Below, in pieces: positions 28,519 to 36,974 of a DNA stretch of 64,000 bases; positions within the stretch are counted from its first letter, which is position 1, and each line of letters begins with the position of its first letter. The stretch spans positions 1-64,000 of the forward strand of contig NZ_JAGGLR010000021.1 of assembly GCF_017874715.1 (NCBI RefSeq), in the 5' to 3' direction. A model generated the notes under the pieces. It had not been told where the DNA came from and did not search any database. It saw only the letters and a program-made list of their open reading frames with translations. The stretch is from Streptomyces iranensis (lineage in GTDB: Bacteria > Actinomycetota > Actinomycetes > Streptomycetales > Streptomycetaceae). The position numbers were made by a program, and so were the translations under genes.

Positions 28519-29169
28519 TCAGCTGAAGACGATCATCGAGCCCTGGCCCAGACTGCGCGTCGCCGCCGCGTGCAGGCCCAGCCACACATGGCGCTCCCGC
28601 GCGAAGGGGCTGTCCTCGTACGGGACCGACGCCGCCGGCTCCTCCAGGCTCGTGGGGCGGGCCGGGGGCGCGGGGGCGGCCGGGGGGTTGGACGGGTCGA
28701 TGCCGAGCGCCGGGGCCACCGCCTCCAGCTCGCGCAGCAGTCCATGGCTGGAGCCCAACGGGCCCCCGCCCTCGAGGAGTTCGTCGTTGGACAGCGGACC
28801 CTGGAAGTCGACGGGGACATACGCGCCCGCGTGGTCGTAGTGCCACACCAGATGCGACTGCTGGGCCGTGGGCTCGAACATCTCCAGCAACTGCTCGTAG
28901 TCCCCACCGAGTTCGTCCACCGGCGTCACCGCGAGTCCGCACAGCTGGAGCAGATAGGCACGGCGGAGGAAGTGCAGCGCGTCGTAGTCGAAACCGGCCA
29001 CCGGGGCGACATCCCCGGAAAGACCCGGCATATAGCTGAAGACGGGCACGGGCGGCAGACCGGCATCACTGAGCGCCTTGTCGTACGCGGCGATCTCTTC
29101 GGCGAAGGGATTGTCGGGGCTGTGGCACAGCACATCGACGAGGGGGACCAGCCAGAGGTCACATGCCAC
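28519..29169 (-). CDS. Conserved hypothetical protein
   Basis: 216 residues from GTG 29169. The N-terminal half is hydrophobic-core globular sequence: 'DLWLVPLVDVLCHSPDNPF', 'YDALHFLRRAYLLQLCG', 'HLVWHYDHAGAYVPVDF'. The middle is a Pro/Ala-rich linker and the C-terminus ends 'HAAATRSLGQGSMIVFS'. No signal peptide, helix pair or catalytic motif is recognised. It is convergent with the SLATT-like gene 88 bases away. I do not assign a function. Confidence 0.75.
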   Translation of the reverse strand: MACDLWLVPLVDVLCHSPDNPFAEEIAAYDKALSDAGLPPVPVFSYMPGLSGDVAPVAGFDYDALHFLRRAYLLQLCGLAVTPVDELGGDYEQLLEMFEPTAQQSHLVWHYDHAGAYVPVDFQGPLSNDELLEGGGPLGSSHGLLRELEAVAPALGIDPSNPPAAPAPPARPTSLEEPAASVPYEDSPFARERHVWLGLHAAATRSLGQGSMIVFS

Positions 29170-29322
29170 GCGATCTCACTCTCGTATCCGTACGGTCGAT
29201 GGTCGGCCCAGCGTAATGCCCCACGTACGCGGCGCGAAGAGTGCAGGACGCCGTCCCTGGAGGGCCGGGGCCCATGGATCAGGTGGAGTTCGCGAAGAGT
29301 TCAGAGGGAGGTCAGAGGGAGA

Positions 29323-30057
29323 TCAGGGGGAGTTGACTCCCGGCTCGGTCGCCGTCCGGTTCCGCGAGCGCGTCTCCTCCCCCGTCGCCAACCGCTCGAT
29401 CAGCGCACGGAAATGCGTGTTGTACGCCGCTATGAGCCGCTCCGAGTCATGGGGATCCCCACGGGTGACCGCCGCCGTGAGCTCGCAGTGCCCCGTCCAC
29501 AGCAGACCCCGCAGATCGGGTACCCGGCGCAGGTAGGGCACCGTGAACACCCAGGTCTGCACCCGCAGCCGCTGCAGGAAGTCCAACACATACGGATTGC
29601 CGACCAGCCCGCAGATCTCCCGCCAGAAGCGCAGGTCGTAGCCGATCAGGATGTCCAGGTCACCGGAGCGGGCGGCCCGCTCGGCCTCCTCGGCCCGCCG
29701 CCGCACCGAGGCCATCGCCTGCGGGGTCATGCTGTTCAGCGTCTGCTCGACGTAGTGCCGGAAGACGCCCTCCACCACCATCGTGCGGGCGTCCACCATG
29801 TGCCGGAAGTCGTTGATGGTGAACTCGTGGACCTTGAAGCCCCGGTGCTCCTCGACATCGAGCAGCCCCTGGGAGCACAGATCCAGCAGCGCCTCCCGGA
29901 CGGGGGTCGCGGAGACGCCGTACTGCTGGGCGATCTCCTTGACGGTGAACTGGCGCCCCGCAGGGAGCCTGCCCGCGAGCACCTCGTCACAGAGCGCGTC
30001 GGCGATCTGCTGCCGCAGGGTGTTCCGCTTGACCGGGCTGGTGCCGGGCACGGGCAT
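29323..30057 (-). CDS. GntR-family transcriptional regulator (FCD domain)
   Basis: 244 residues. The N-terminal winged helix-turn-helix has 'TLRQQIADALCDEVLAGRL', 'FTVKEIAQQYGVSATPVREALLDL' and 'GFKVHEF'. The C-terminal all-helical FCD ligand-binding domain has 'MVDARTMVVEGVFRHYVEQ' and 'DLRFWREICGLVGN', with His/Asp residues that often bind a metal and an organic acid. The start MPVPGTSPVKRN is taken at 30057. It follows the class-III aminotransferase in the same direction, 187 bases apart with a terminator hairpin between, so it may control amine or amino-acid catabolism; that is inference. Confidence 0.9.
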   Translation of the reverse strand: MPVPGTSPVKRNTLRQQIADALCDEVLAGRLPAGRQFTVKEIAQQYGVSATPVREALLDLCSQGLLDVEEHRGFKVHEFTINDFRHMVDARTMVVEGVFRHYVEQTLNSMTPQAMASVRRRAEEAERAARSGDLDILIGYDLRFWREICGLVGNPYVLDFLQRLRVQTWVFTVPYLRRVPDLRGLLWTGHCELTAAVTRGDPHDSERLIAAYNTHFRALIERLATGEETRSRNRTATEPGVNSP

Positions 30058-30100
30058 CGAGGACCGTCTCCTTCCACGGCCGTCGGTGTAAGAAAGCGGA

Positions 30101-30130
30101 CGGCCCTCGCATCACGATATGCGAGGGCCG
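30101..30130 (-). terminator. Hairpin between the aminotransferase and the GntR gene
   Basis: A 12-bp perfect stem, CGGCCCTCGCAT (30101-30112) and ATGCGAGGGCCG (30119-30130), with a six-base loop. It lies about 115 bases past the aminotransferase stop and 44 bases before the GntR start, so it could end the first transcript or regulate readthrough. Confidence 0.75.
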
Positions 30131-30244
30131 TTGCGCGGAACACGCAGAGTGCGGCGGTGGTCTACACCGGGCAGCCGTCGGGCGGCGGTCGGGCCGCCTC
30201 CAAAGGCAAACGGGCAGCGCCGGGAAGCCGGTACCGAAAGGCCG

Positions 30245-31606
30245 TTACGAGGTGTGCGCGTCGGCCGCGTTCAGCGCCTCGTCCAGGATCGCCAGACCCT
30301 CCTTGGCCTCGGCCTCGGTGACCGTGCACGGCGGCACCACATGGGTGCGGTTCATGTTCACGAAGGGCCACAGACCGCCGCGCTTGCAGGCCGCCGCGAA
30401 GTCGGCCATCGGCTGGTTGTCCGCTCCGCCCGCGTTGTACGGCACGAGCGGTTCGCGGGTCTCCTTGTCCTTGACCAGGTCCAGCGCCCAGAAGACGCCG
30501 AGGCCGCGCACCTCGCCCACCGAGGGGTGGCGCTCGGCGATCTCCCGCAGCGCGGGACCGATCACGTTCTCGCCGATCGCGGCGGCGTTCTCCACGATCC
30601 CCTCCTCCGCCATCGCGTTGATCGTCGCGACGGCCGAGGCGCAGGCCAGCGGGTGGCCGGAGTAGGTGAGCCCGCCCGGGTAGGGGCGCTGGTCGAAGGT
30701 CGCGGCGATCTCGGCGGAGATCGCGACGCCGCCGAGTGGCACATAGCCGGAGTTGACGCCCTTGGCGAAGGTCAGCAGGTCCGGGGTGACGCCGAAGTGG
30801 TCGGCCGCGAACCAGTGGCCGGTGCGGCCGAAGCCCGCCATGACCTCGTCCAGGATGAACACGATGCCGTAGCGGTCGCAGATCTCCCGGACCCCGGCCA
30901 GATAGCCGGGCGGCGGAACCATGATCCCGGCGGTGCCGGGGATCGTCTCCAGGATGATCGCGGCGATGGTCTGCGGGCCCTCGAAGACGATGGTGTCCTC
31001 GAGGTGGCGCAGCGCGCGCTCGCACTCCTGCTGCTCGCTGTCGGAGTGGAAGGGCGAGCGGTAGTGGAACGGCGCCCAGAAGTGCACCACACCCGCCGAG
31101 GCGGTGTCGGAGGGCCAGCGGCGGGGGTCGCCGGTGAGGTTGATCGCGGCGGCGGTGGCGCCGTGGTACGAGCGGTAGGCGGAGAGCACCTTGGCGCGTC
31201 CGGTGTGCAGCCGGGCCATGCGGACCGCGTTCTCCACCGCCTCGGCGCCGCCGTTGGTGAAGAAGATCTTGTCGAGGTCGCCGGGGGTGCGCTCGGCCAC
31301 CAGCCGCGCCGCCTCGGACCGCACGTCCACGGCGAACCCCGGTGCGATGGTGCACAGCTTCGCGGCCTGCTCCTGGATCGCGGCGACGACCTTGGGGTGC
31401 TGATGGCCGATGTTGGTGTTCACCAGCTGGCAGGAGAAGTCGAGGTAGCGGTTGCCGTCGTAGTCCCAGAAGTACGAGCCTTCGGCGCCCGCGATGGCGA
31501 GGGGGTCGATCAGGCCCTGCGCGGACCAGGAGTGGAAGACATGCGCACGGTCGGCGGCCTTGACGGCGGCGCCGGCCGCGTGGTCGGGGCTGGGCTGCAC
31601 GGACAC
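30245..31606 (-). CDS. Class-III pyridoxal-phosphate aminotransferase
   Basis: 453 residues from the GTG at 31606, with GAGG seven bases upstream; the longer frame has no homology. The PLP fold is clear: 'SYFWDYDGNRYLDF' near the start, 'FFTNGGAEAVENAVRMARL', 'ILDEVMAGFGRTGHWFA' (the cofactor Asp) and the Schiff-base lysine in 'LTFAKGVNSGYVPLGGV'. The family covers omega-amino acid:pyruvate, taurine and beta-alanine transaminases. The donor cannot be read from sequence alone. It is probably linked with the downstream GntR regulator and is divergent from the first kinase. Confidence 0.88.
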   Translation of the reverse strand: MSVQPSPDHAAGAAVKAADRAHVFHSWSAQGLIDPLAIAGAEGSYFWDYDGNRYLDFSCQLVNTNIGHQHPKVVAAIQEQAAKLCTIAPGFAVDVRSEAARLVAERTPGDLDKIFFTNGGAEAVENAVRMARLHTGRAKVLSAYRSYHGATAAAINLTGDPRRWPSDTASAGVVHFWAPFHYRSPFHSDSEQQECERALRHLEDTIVFEGPQTIAAIILETIPGTAGIMVPPPGYLAGVREICDRYGIVFILDEVMAGFGRTGHWFAADHFGVTPDLLTFAKGVNSGYVPLGGVAISAEIAATFDQRPYPGGLTYSGHPLACASAVATINAMAEEGIVENAAAIGENVIGPALREIAERHPSVGEVRGLGVFWALDLVKDKETREPLVPYNAGGADNQPMADFAAACKRGGLWPFVNMNRTHVVPPCTVTEAEAKEGLAILDEALNAADAHTS

Positions 31607-31946
31607 GTTCGTACCTCGGATCGCTCGCGGGTCGGGGCGGCACCAGCCTACGGACCCCGCCCCGCGCCCGGCACCGACAGCCTGTCCGGGTTTCGGGTCG
31701 AACGCCGACATTCTGCCGGGCGGCGGTGGGCCTGTGACCGTCGCCGGTGGTCGGGGCGCGGCTGTCCGGATTTCGCTCCCGGCGGCCCCTCCGGAGCTCC
31801 GGGATTCCGTTCTCCGGCTCGAGAGTGACACAGGACGGATACGGAACCGATAACGGATCGTCCGCGTCGTCCACTTCGCTCTCAGCCGCCCTTATTCTCT
31901 CCGGGGGGCTGATCAGGGGGATTCACGGGGAAGGGACGATCGACGC
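31607..31946. promoter_or_regulatory. Divergent promoter region, aminotransferase / kinase
   Basis: 340 bases without a gene. It contains 'gacacaggacggatacggaa' (near 31826-31845) and 'ccgataacggatcg', repeated GGATACGGA/GGATCG-like words that could be regulator half sites. No hexamer pair is convincing. Confidence 0.3.
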
Positions 31947-34900
31947 ATGGAAGACCTGGGGGCCGAGGACCCTCGCTGGATCGGTGAGTACCGGCTGCTC
32001 CGGCGCCTTGGCGCGGGTGGCATGGGCCGGGTGTTCCTGGCTCATTCAGCACGCGGGCGCACGGTGGCGGTGAAGCTCGTCCAGACCGAGCTCGCCCAAC
32101 AGGCCGAATTCCGGCGGCGGTTCAAACAGGAGGTGCGGGCCGCGCAGCGGGTCGGGGGCGCGTGGACCGCGCCGGTGCTGGACGCCGACACCGAGGCCGC
32201 AACCCCATGGGTCGCCACCGGCTACATCGCCGGTCCCTCCCTGCACGCGATCGTCGCCGAGTCGGGCCGGCTGCCCGAGCGGACCGTCCGCATCATGGCC
32301 CACGGTCTGACGCAGGCGCTCCGCGACATCCACGACGCCGGTCTGGTCCACCGTGACCTCAAACCGTCCAACGTCCTGGTCACCATCGACGGTCCGCGCG
32401 TCATCGACTTCGGTATCGCACGGGCGCTGGAGACCGTCACCGACGGCATCCTCACGCGCAGCGGCGCCGTCGTCGGATCGCCCGGCTTCATGTCGCCCGA
32501 GCAGGTGCGCGGCGAGCGGGTCACCCCCGCCAGCGACGTCTTCTGCCTCGGCTCGGTGCTCGCCTACGCGGCGACCGGACGTCAGCCCTTCGGCACGGCG
32601 GACAGCGGGGTGCACGCGGTGATGTACCGCATCGCCCAGGAGGAGCCGGACCTGGAGGGGCTGCCGGAGGGACTGCGGGACCTCGTCACCGACTGCCTGA
32701 AGAAGGCCCCGGACGACCGGCCCTCGCTGGAGGCGCTGCTGGAGCGTACGGCCGGTGCGGACGACGACGGCGAGCCGTGGCTGCCGGGCACGCTCGTCGC
32801 CCAGCTCGGGCGGCACGCGGTGCAGTTGCTGGAGGTGGAGACGCCCGCCGGGCCGGGGGTGCCCGCGCGCCCGGCCGTACCGCCCGTGGCCGGGGCGGCG
32901 GGCCCCGCCGTACCGCCGCCGCCCGTCGCGCCGCCGTCGGCCACGTCGTACCCCCTGGCCCCGGCGGAACCCCCCACACCCCCGCCACCGACCACCCCAC
33001 CCCGCCCCTCGGCGGCCCCGCTCCCCCCGGCTCCGTCCACTCCGCCCTCGACGGGCACGGCGCAGGGCGGCCCGGCCCGGCCCGGCGAGCACCCGGCCGC
33101 GCCGCGGCGCGCCGAGGACCAGGGCGACCCCGAGCCGGCCGCCGGGCCACAGGCAGGCGGCACGCCGTCGGCCGACCCGCGCCGGTCCGCCGCCCCGTCC
33201 GCCGACCCGTCCGGCGCCCCGCAGGACGCCACGCCAGACCCCGGCGGAGCGGCCGCAGCCCCGCAGGACGCCACGCCATCGGCGGGTATGCCGCGGGCCG
33301 GAGCGGGCCACGGCGCACCCGGAAGCGCCACCCCGCCGCGGGCAGGCTCGGGTGCCGCCGCTCCCAACGCACCCGGTGGCGCCGCGCCCGACCATGGCGC
33401 CCCACCCGCCACACCCGGCGGACCCGGCGCCGCACCGCGGGCAGATGCGCCGCAGGCGCCTGGTGGCGCCGCGCCAAGCCACGGCACCCCGCACGCGGCC
33501 CCACCCGCGGCACCCGGCGGATCGCCCGCCGCACCTCGGGCAGGCGCGGGGCAGGGCGCGCCGGGTTACGGTGTGCCCGGAAGCGCCACCCCGCCACAGG
33601 CAGGGGCAGCCGGAGGACCCGCCGCCTCACCCGACGCACCCGGTGGCGCCGCGCCAAGCCACGGCACTCCGCACGCCGCCGCGCCCGGAGCACCCTCCGC
33701 CGGGCCGCACGCGAGCACGCCGCACGCGGCCACGCCCGGCCCCGGCGCGCCCGGAAGCGCCACCCCGCCGCGGGCAGGCTCGGGTGCCGCCGCTCCCAAC
33801 TCGCCCGGTTCCGGCGGGCCGTACGCCCCCGGGGCGTACGGCTACCCGTCGCACGCAACGCCCCCGCAGCCGCCGCAGACGGGCGCGGAGGGGGAGCCGC
33901 CGACGCCCTCGCATGGCTTCGGGCCGCCCGCGGTCACCTCGTTCGGGGCGGCCGCCGGGTCGCCTTCCGCCGGGTTCGGCGGACCGAGCGGACCGGGTGG
34001 GCCAGGGGCACCGAGCGGACCGGGCGGACCTGGTGGGCCAGGGGCACCGAGCGGGCCCGGAGGCGGCTCGCCGCAGACGCCCCCGAAGCCGAACCGGCGG
34101 CGCCGTAAGACGCTCATCGTCGTGTCCGCCGCAGTCGCCACCGCCCTCATAGCCGGGGTCGTCGCACTCGCCATCGTCGAGGGGAACGACGACAAGGGCG
34201 ACCAGGCAAAGACCGACTACGACAAGATGACCCACACCCCGCCCAACCCGGGCGGATCAGGCGGCGGCAACTCCAAGGGCTCCTCCGGGGGTTCGGACGG
34301 CCCCGATCCGTCCGCGACCAAGCTGGAGACGTCGGGCGACGTGCCCACCGAGTATCTGGGCGCCTGGGAGGGCGAGATCAAGGAGAGCGGCGATTCGACC
34401 GGCAAGATCCGCCGGGTCGTGCTCTCGCAGGGGCCGGTCGGCGGGGTCGTCGCCGAGACCCTGACCTCCGACTCGGACTCGTTCTGCCAGGACTCCGCCA
34501 AGCTCAAGTCGGTGGACAGCCTGCTCCTCATCGAGGACGAGGAGGTGTCCACCAGCATCCCCGAGGACAGTTGCAGCGCGGTCGGCGAGCAGACGCTGCG
34601 GATAGGCAACGACGGCACCCTCGCCTGGAGCACCACGGACGGCTCCTCCGAGGCGACGCTGCGCCCCTCCAAGAGCGGCGGCAAGCCCATCCCCTCCGGC
34701 TACGTGGGCACTTGGCTGGCCAAGGACGCGTTCGGGAAGCCCGACGCCACGTTGAAGATCACCGTCAAGCAGGGCGCGATCGGCTCCGTGGTGGCCCAGG
34801 AGGTCGCGGACAGCAAGAAGTACCACTGCGAGGGTGACCGGATCCTGGCCTCGGTGGAGAAGGGACTGGTCCTCAGCCCTTCGAAGTTCACCGGGGGCAC

Positions 34901-35036
34901 TCCCAAGAATCTCTGCGGACCCGGCACGTCACTCACGTTCACATCTTCCGGACATGACAAGCTGCGTGTCGAATATGACGACCCGGACGATTACAACGAT
35001 GAGACGATGACACAGACGTTCACCCGCCTCGACTGA
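31947..35036 (+). CDS. Transmembrane Ser/Thr protein kinase with long Pro/Ala linker
   Basis: 1029 residues. The N-terminal Hanks-type kinase has 'LGAGGMGRVFLA' (glycine loop), 'VAVKLV' (Lys), 'HRDLKPSNVLV' (catalytic loop), 'DFGIA' (Mg loop) and 'SPGFMSPEQ' (activation segment), ending near residue 280. A Pro/Ala/Gly/His-rich linker (about 300-700) is built from repeated modules. A single membrane helix 'LIVVSAAVATALIAGVVAL' follows near residue 735. The C-terminal extracellular part (about 760-1029) carries two similar beta-rich repeats, each with a 'YLGAWEG' or 'YVGTWLA' start. This is a receptor-type kinase; the ligand is unknown. It is followed by a second kinase 51 bases downstream. Confidence 0.92.
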   Translation: MEDLGAEDPRWIGEYRLLRRLGAGGMGRVFLAHSARGRTVAVKLVQTELAQQAEFRRRFKQEVRAAQRVGGAWTAPVLDADTEAATPWVATGYIAGPSLHAIVAESGRLPERTVRIMAHGLTQALRDIHDAGLVHRDLKPSNVLVTIDGPRVIDFGIARALETVTDGILTRSGAVVGSPGFMSPEQVRGERVTPASDVFCLGSVLAYAATGRQPFGTADSGVHAVMYRIAQEEPDLEGLPEGLRDLVTDCLKKAPDDRPSLEALLERTAGADDDGEPWLPGTLVAQLGRHAVQLLEVETPAGPGVPARPAVPPVAGAAGPAVPPPPVAPPSATSYPLAPAEPPTPPPPTTPPRPSAAPLPPAPSTPPSTGTAQGGPARPGEHPAAPRRAEDQGDPEPAAGPQAGGTPSADPRRSAAPSADPSGAPQDATPDPGGAAAAPQDATPSAGMPRAGAGHGAPGSATPPRAGSGAAAPNAPGGAAPDHGAPPATPGGPGAAPRADAPQAPGGAAPSHGTPHAAPPAAPGGSPAAPRAGAGQGAPGYGVPGSATPPQAGAAGGPAASPDAPGGAAPSHGTPHAAAPGAPSAGPHASTPHAATPGPGAPGSATPPRAGSGAAAPNSPGSGGPYAPGAYGYPSHATPPQPPQTGAEGEPPTPSHGFGPPAVTSFGAAAGSPSAGFGGPSGPGGPGAPSGPGGPGGPGAPSGPGGGSPQTPPKPNRRRRKTLIVVSAAVATALIAGVVALAIVEGNDDKGDQAKTDYDKMTHTPPNPGGSGGGNSKGSSGGSDGPDPSATKLETSGDVPTEYLGAWEGEIKESGDSTGKIRRVVLSQGPVGGVVAETLTSDSDSFCQDSAKLKSVDSLLLIEDEEVSTSIPEDSCSAVGEQTLRIGNDGTLAWSTTDGSSEATLRPSKSGGKPIPSGYVGTWLAKDAFGKPDATLKITVKQGAIGSVVAQEVADSKKYHCEGDRILASVEKGLVLSPSKFTGGTPKNLCGPGTSLTFTSSGHDKLRVEYDDPDDYNDETMTQTFTRLD
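33318..33800. repeat. Internal direct repeats in the kinase linker
   Basis: Two identical 51-bp stretches beginning CCCGGAAGCGCCACC lie at 33318-33368 and 33750-33800. A second pair, GGTGGCGCCGCGCCAAGCC with following bases, lies at 33462-33497 and 33642-33677 with two differences near the end. They are in frame in the kinase linker and explain its modular sequence. Such pairs promote length change by recombination or slippage. Confidence 0.85.
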
Positions 35037-35087
35037 TCGGCCGATCGGCAGAGGGACTATCGGCACAGGGACAGGAGCCACACCGCG

Positions 35088-36908
35088 ATGGAGAACCTCG
35101 GGGCCCAGGACCCGCGGTGGATCGGCGAGTACCGGCTGCTCGGCAAGCTGGGCGAGGGCGGAATGGGCCGGGTCTATCTGGCCCGCTCCGCCCGCGGCCG
35201 CACCGTAGCGGTGAAGCTCGTACAGGCCGAACTCGCACGCCAACCGGACTTCCGCAGCCGCTTCAAGCGGGAGGTGGAGGCGGCGAGACGGGTCGGCGGC
35301 CAGTGGACCGCGCCCGTGCTCGACGCCGACACCGACGCCGAGGTGCCGTGGGTGGCCACCGGCTACATCGGCGGTCCGTCCCTGCACAGCGTCGTCGCCG
35401 AGGACTTCGGGGCGCTGCCCGAGAGCTCGTTGCGGATCCTGACGAACGGGCTGGCCCTCGCGCTGCGCGACATCCACGGCGCCGGGCTGATCCACCGCGA
35501 CCTCAAGCCGTCCAACATCCTGGTCACCATCGACGGTCCGCGCGTCATCGACTTCGGCATCGCGCGCGCCCTGGACCCCGTGGGCACCACCACGGGCGGC
35601 AATCTGACGACGACCGGCGCGGTCGTCGGCTCGCCCGGGTTCATGTCGCCCGAGCAGGTGCGGGGCGAGCCGGTCACGGCCGCGAGCGATGTCTTCTGCC
35701 TCGGCTCGGTACTCGCCTTCGCCGCCACCGGACGTCAGCCCTTCGGCAACCTGGACAGCGGCATCCACGCCCTGATGTACCGAATAGCCCAGGAGGAGCC
35801 CGATCTGGTGGGGCTCCCCGACGGCGCGCGCGGGCTGGTCACCGCGTGCCTGGACAAGGACCCGGCCAAGCGGCCCTCGGTGGACGAGCTGGTGGCCGCC
35901 ACCCAGCCGGTGACCGACGACGGCGAGCCCTGGCTGCCGGGCGGACTGCTCGCCCGGCTGGGGCGGGACGCGCTCCAGCTGCTGGAGGTGGAGGCCGAGA
36001 ACGCGCAGCCGGAAGCCGTGGCGCCGCGGCAGGGCCCGTCGGCGTACGGCCACCCCCAGGCCGCCGCGCACACCCCGCCCGGCCCCTCCGCGTACGGCAC
36101 GCCGACGCCGTCCGCGTACGCGACCCCCCACGCCCACGCGGCCGGGGGTTCCCCGTACCAGATGTCCCAGCCCACCACCCAGCCCTGGCCGGGTGGCTAT
36201 CAGACGCCGATGGGCTTCCCCGCCCCGGGCACGCGGCTGAGGCCGATCCGGGGTCTGGCCACCGCGTTGATCAGCATGTTCGGCATCTGGCTGGTGCTGA
36301 CGCTGCTCGATATGGCGCTCAACATCTCGCTGCTCGACACCTACTCCGCCCTCGACTCCGGCGCCGCCTCCAACGACCTGCTCTACAGCAAGCGGAGCGA
36401 CGCCGAGGCGATGGACAGCGGCACCGGTGTCGCCGCGCTCGTACTCGTCGTGGTGTGGCTGGTCTGGTTCCGGACCGCCTATATCAACTCCACGGTGCTC
36501 CACCCCGGGCGGCAGCGGTTCGGCAGCGGCTACGCGGTGGGCGCCTGGTTCATCCCGATCGCCCAGCTGTGGCTGCCCAAGCAGATCGCCAACGACGTCT
36601 GGGACTCCAGCACTCCACCCGGGCCCGGACGCCGCGGCCGTGCGGTGCTGCACTGGTGGTGGATGTTCTTCATCGTCATGTTTCTCATGGTCCCGGCGGA
36701 CGGTATCGTCGAGATCGCCACCGGGAGCGACCGGGATCCACGCCCCAGCGCCATCGTCAATATCATCGACGACTCCATCGGCATCCTGACCGCGCTGCTG
36801 GCCATCGCCGTCGTGCGGCGGATCACCAAGATGCAGGAGCAGCGGGCCGCGCGGCCCGTCGGTCAGCCGCAGCAGCCCGCCGGGGTGTTCGGCCCGCCCG
36901 CGGCGTAG
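35088..36908 (+). CDS. Ser/Thr protein kinase with C-terminal DUF4328 membrane domain
   Basis: 606 residues. The kinase domain has 'LGEGGMGRVYLARSA', 'VAVKLV', 'HRDLKPSNILV' and 'DFGIARAL', and is a close paralogue of the upstream kinase over its first 280 residues. A Pro/Tyr-rich linker (about 305-375) follows. The C-terminal part, from 'LRPIRGLATALISMFGIWLVLTLL' on, has four or more membrane helices with 'VGAWFIPIAQLWLPKQIANDVW', the DUF4328 signature. The duplicated kinase is thus coupled to a different output or anchor. It is convergent with purA. Confidence 0.92.
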   Translation: MENLGAQDPRWIGEYRLLGKLGEGGMGRVYLARSARGRTVAVKLVQAELARQPDFRSRFKREVEAARRVGGQWTAPVLDADTDAEVPWVATGYIGGPSLHSVVAEDFGALPESSLRILTNGLALALRDIHGAGLIHRDLKPSNILVTIDGPRVIDFGIARALDPVGTTTGGNLTTTGAVVGSPGFMSPEQVRGEPVTAASDVFCLGSVLAFAATGRQPFGNLDSGIHALMYRIAQEEPDLVGLPDGARGLVTACLDKDPAKRPSVDELVAATQPVTDDGEPWLPGGLLARLGRDALQLLEVEAENAQPEAVAPRQGPSAYGHPQAAAHTPPGPSAYGTPTPSAYATPHAHAAGGSPYQMSQPTTQPWPGGYQTPMGFPAPGTRLRPIRGLATALISMFGIWLVLTLLDMALNISLLDTYSALDSGAASNDLLYSKRSDAEAMDSGTGVAALVLVVVWLVWFRTAYINSTVLHPGRQRFGSGYAVGAWFIPIAQLWLPKQIANDVWDSSTPPGPGRRGRAVLHWWWMFFIVMFLMVPADGIVEIATGSDRDPRPSAIVNIIDDSIGILTALLAIAVVRRITKMQEQRAARPVGQPQQPAGVFGPPAA

Positions 36909-36928
36909 TGACGCCGGCGCGCGGGCCG

Positions 36929-36957
36929 GGCTCCCGGGAGCCGGGCTCCCGGGAGCC
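36929..36957. terminator. Two tandem palindromes between kinase and purA
   Basis: The 14-bp palindrome GGCTCCCGGGAGCC occurs twice, at 36929-36942 and 36944-36957, separated by one base. The two copies can form one long hairpin or two short ones. It lies between convergent genes, so it probably ends both transcripts. Confidence 0.7.
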
Positions 36958-36974
36958 GCCCGCCCGCCGAGTGG

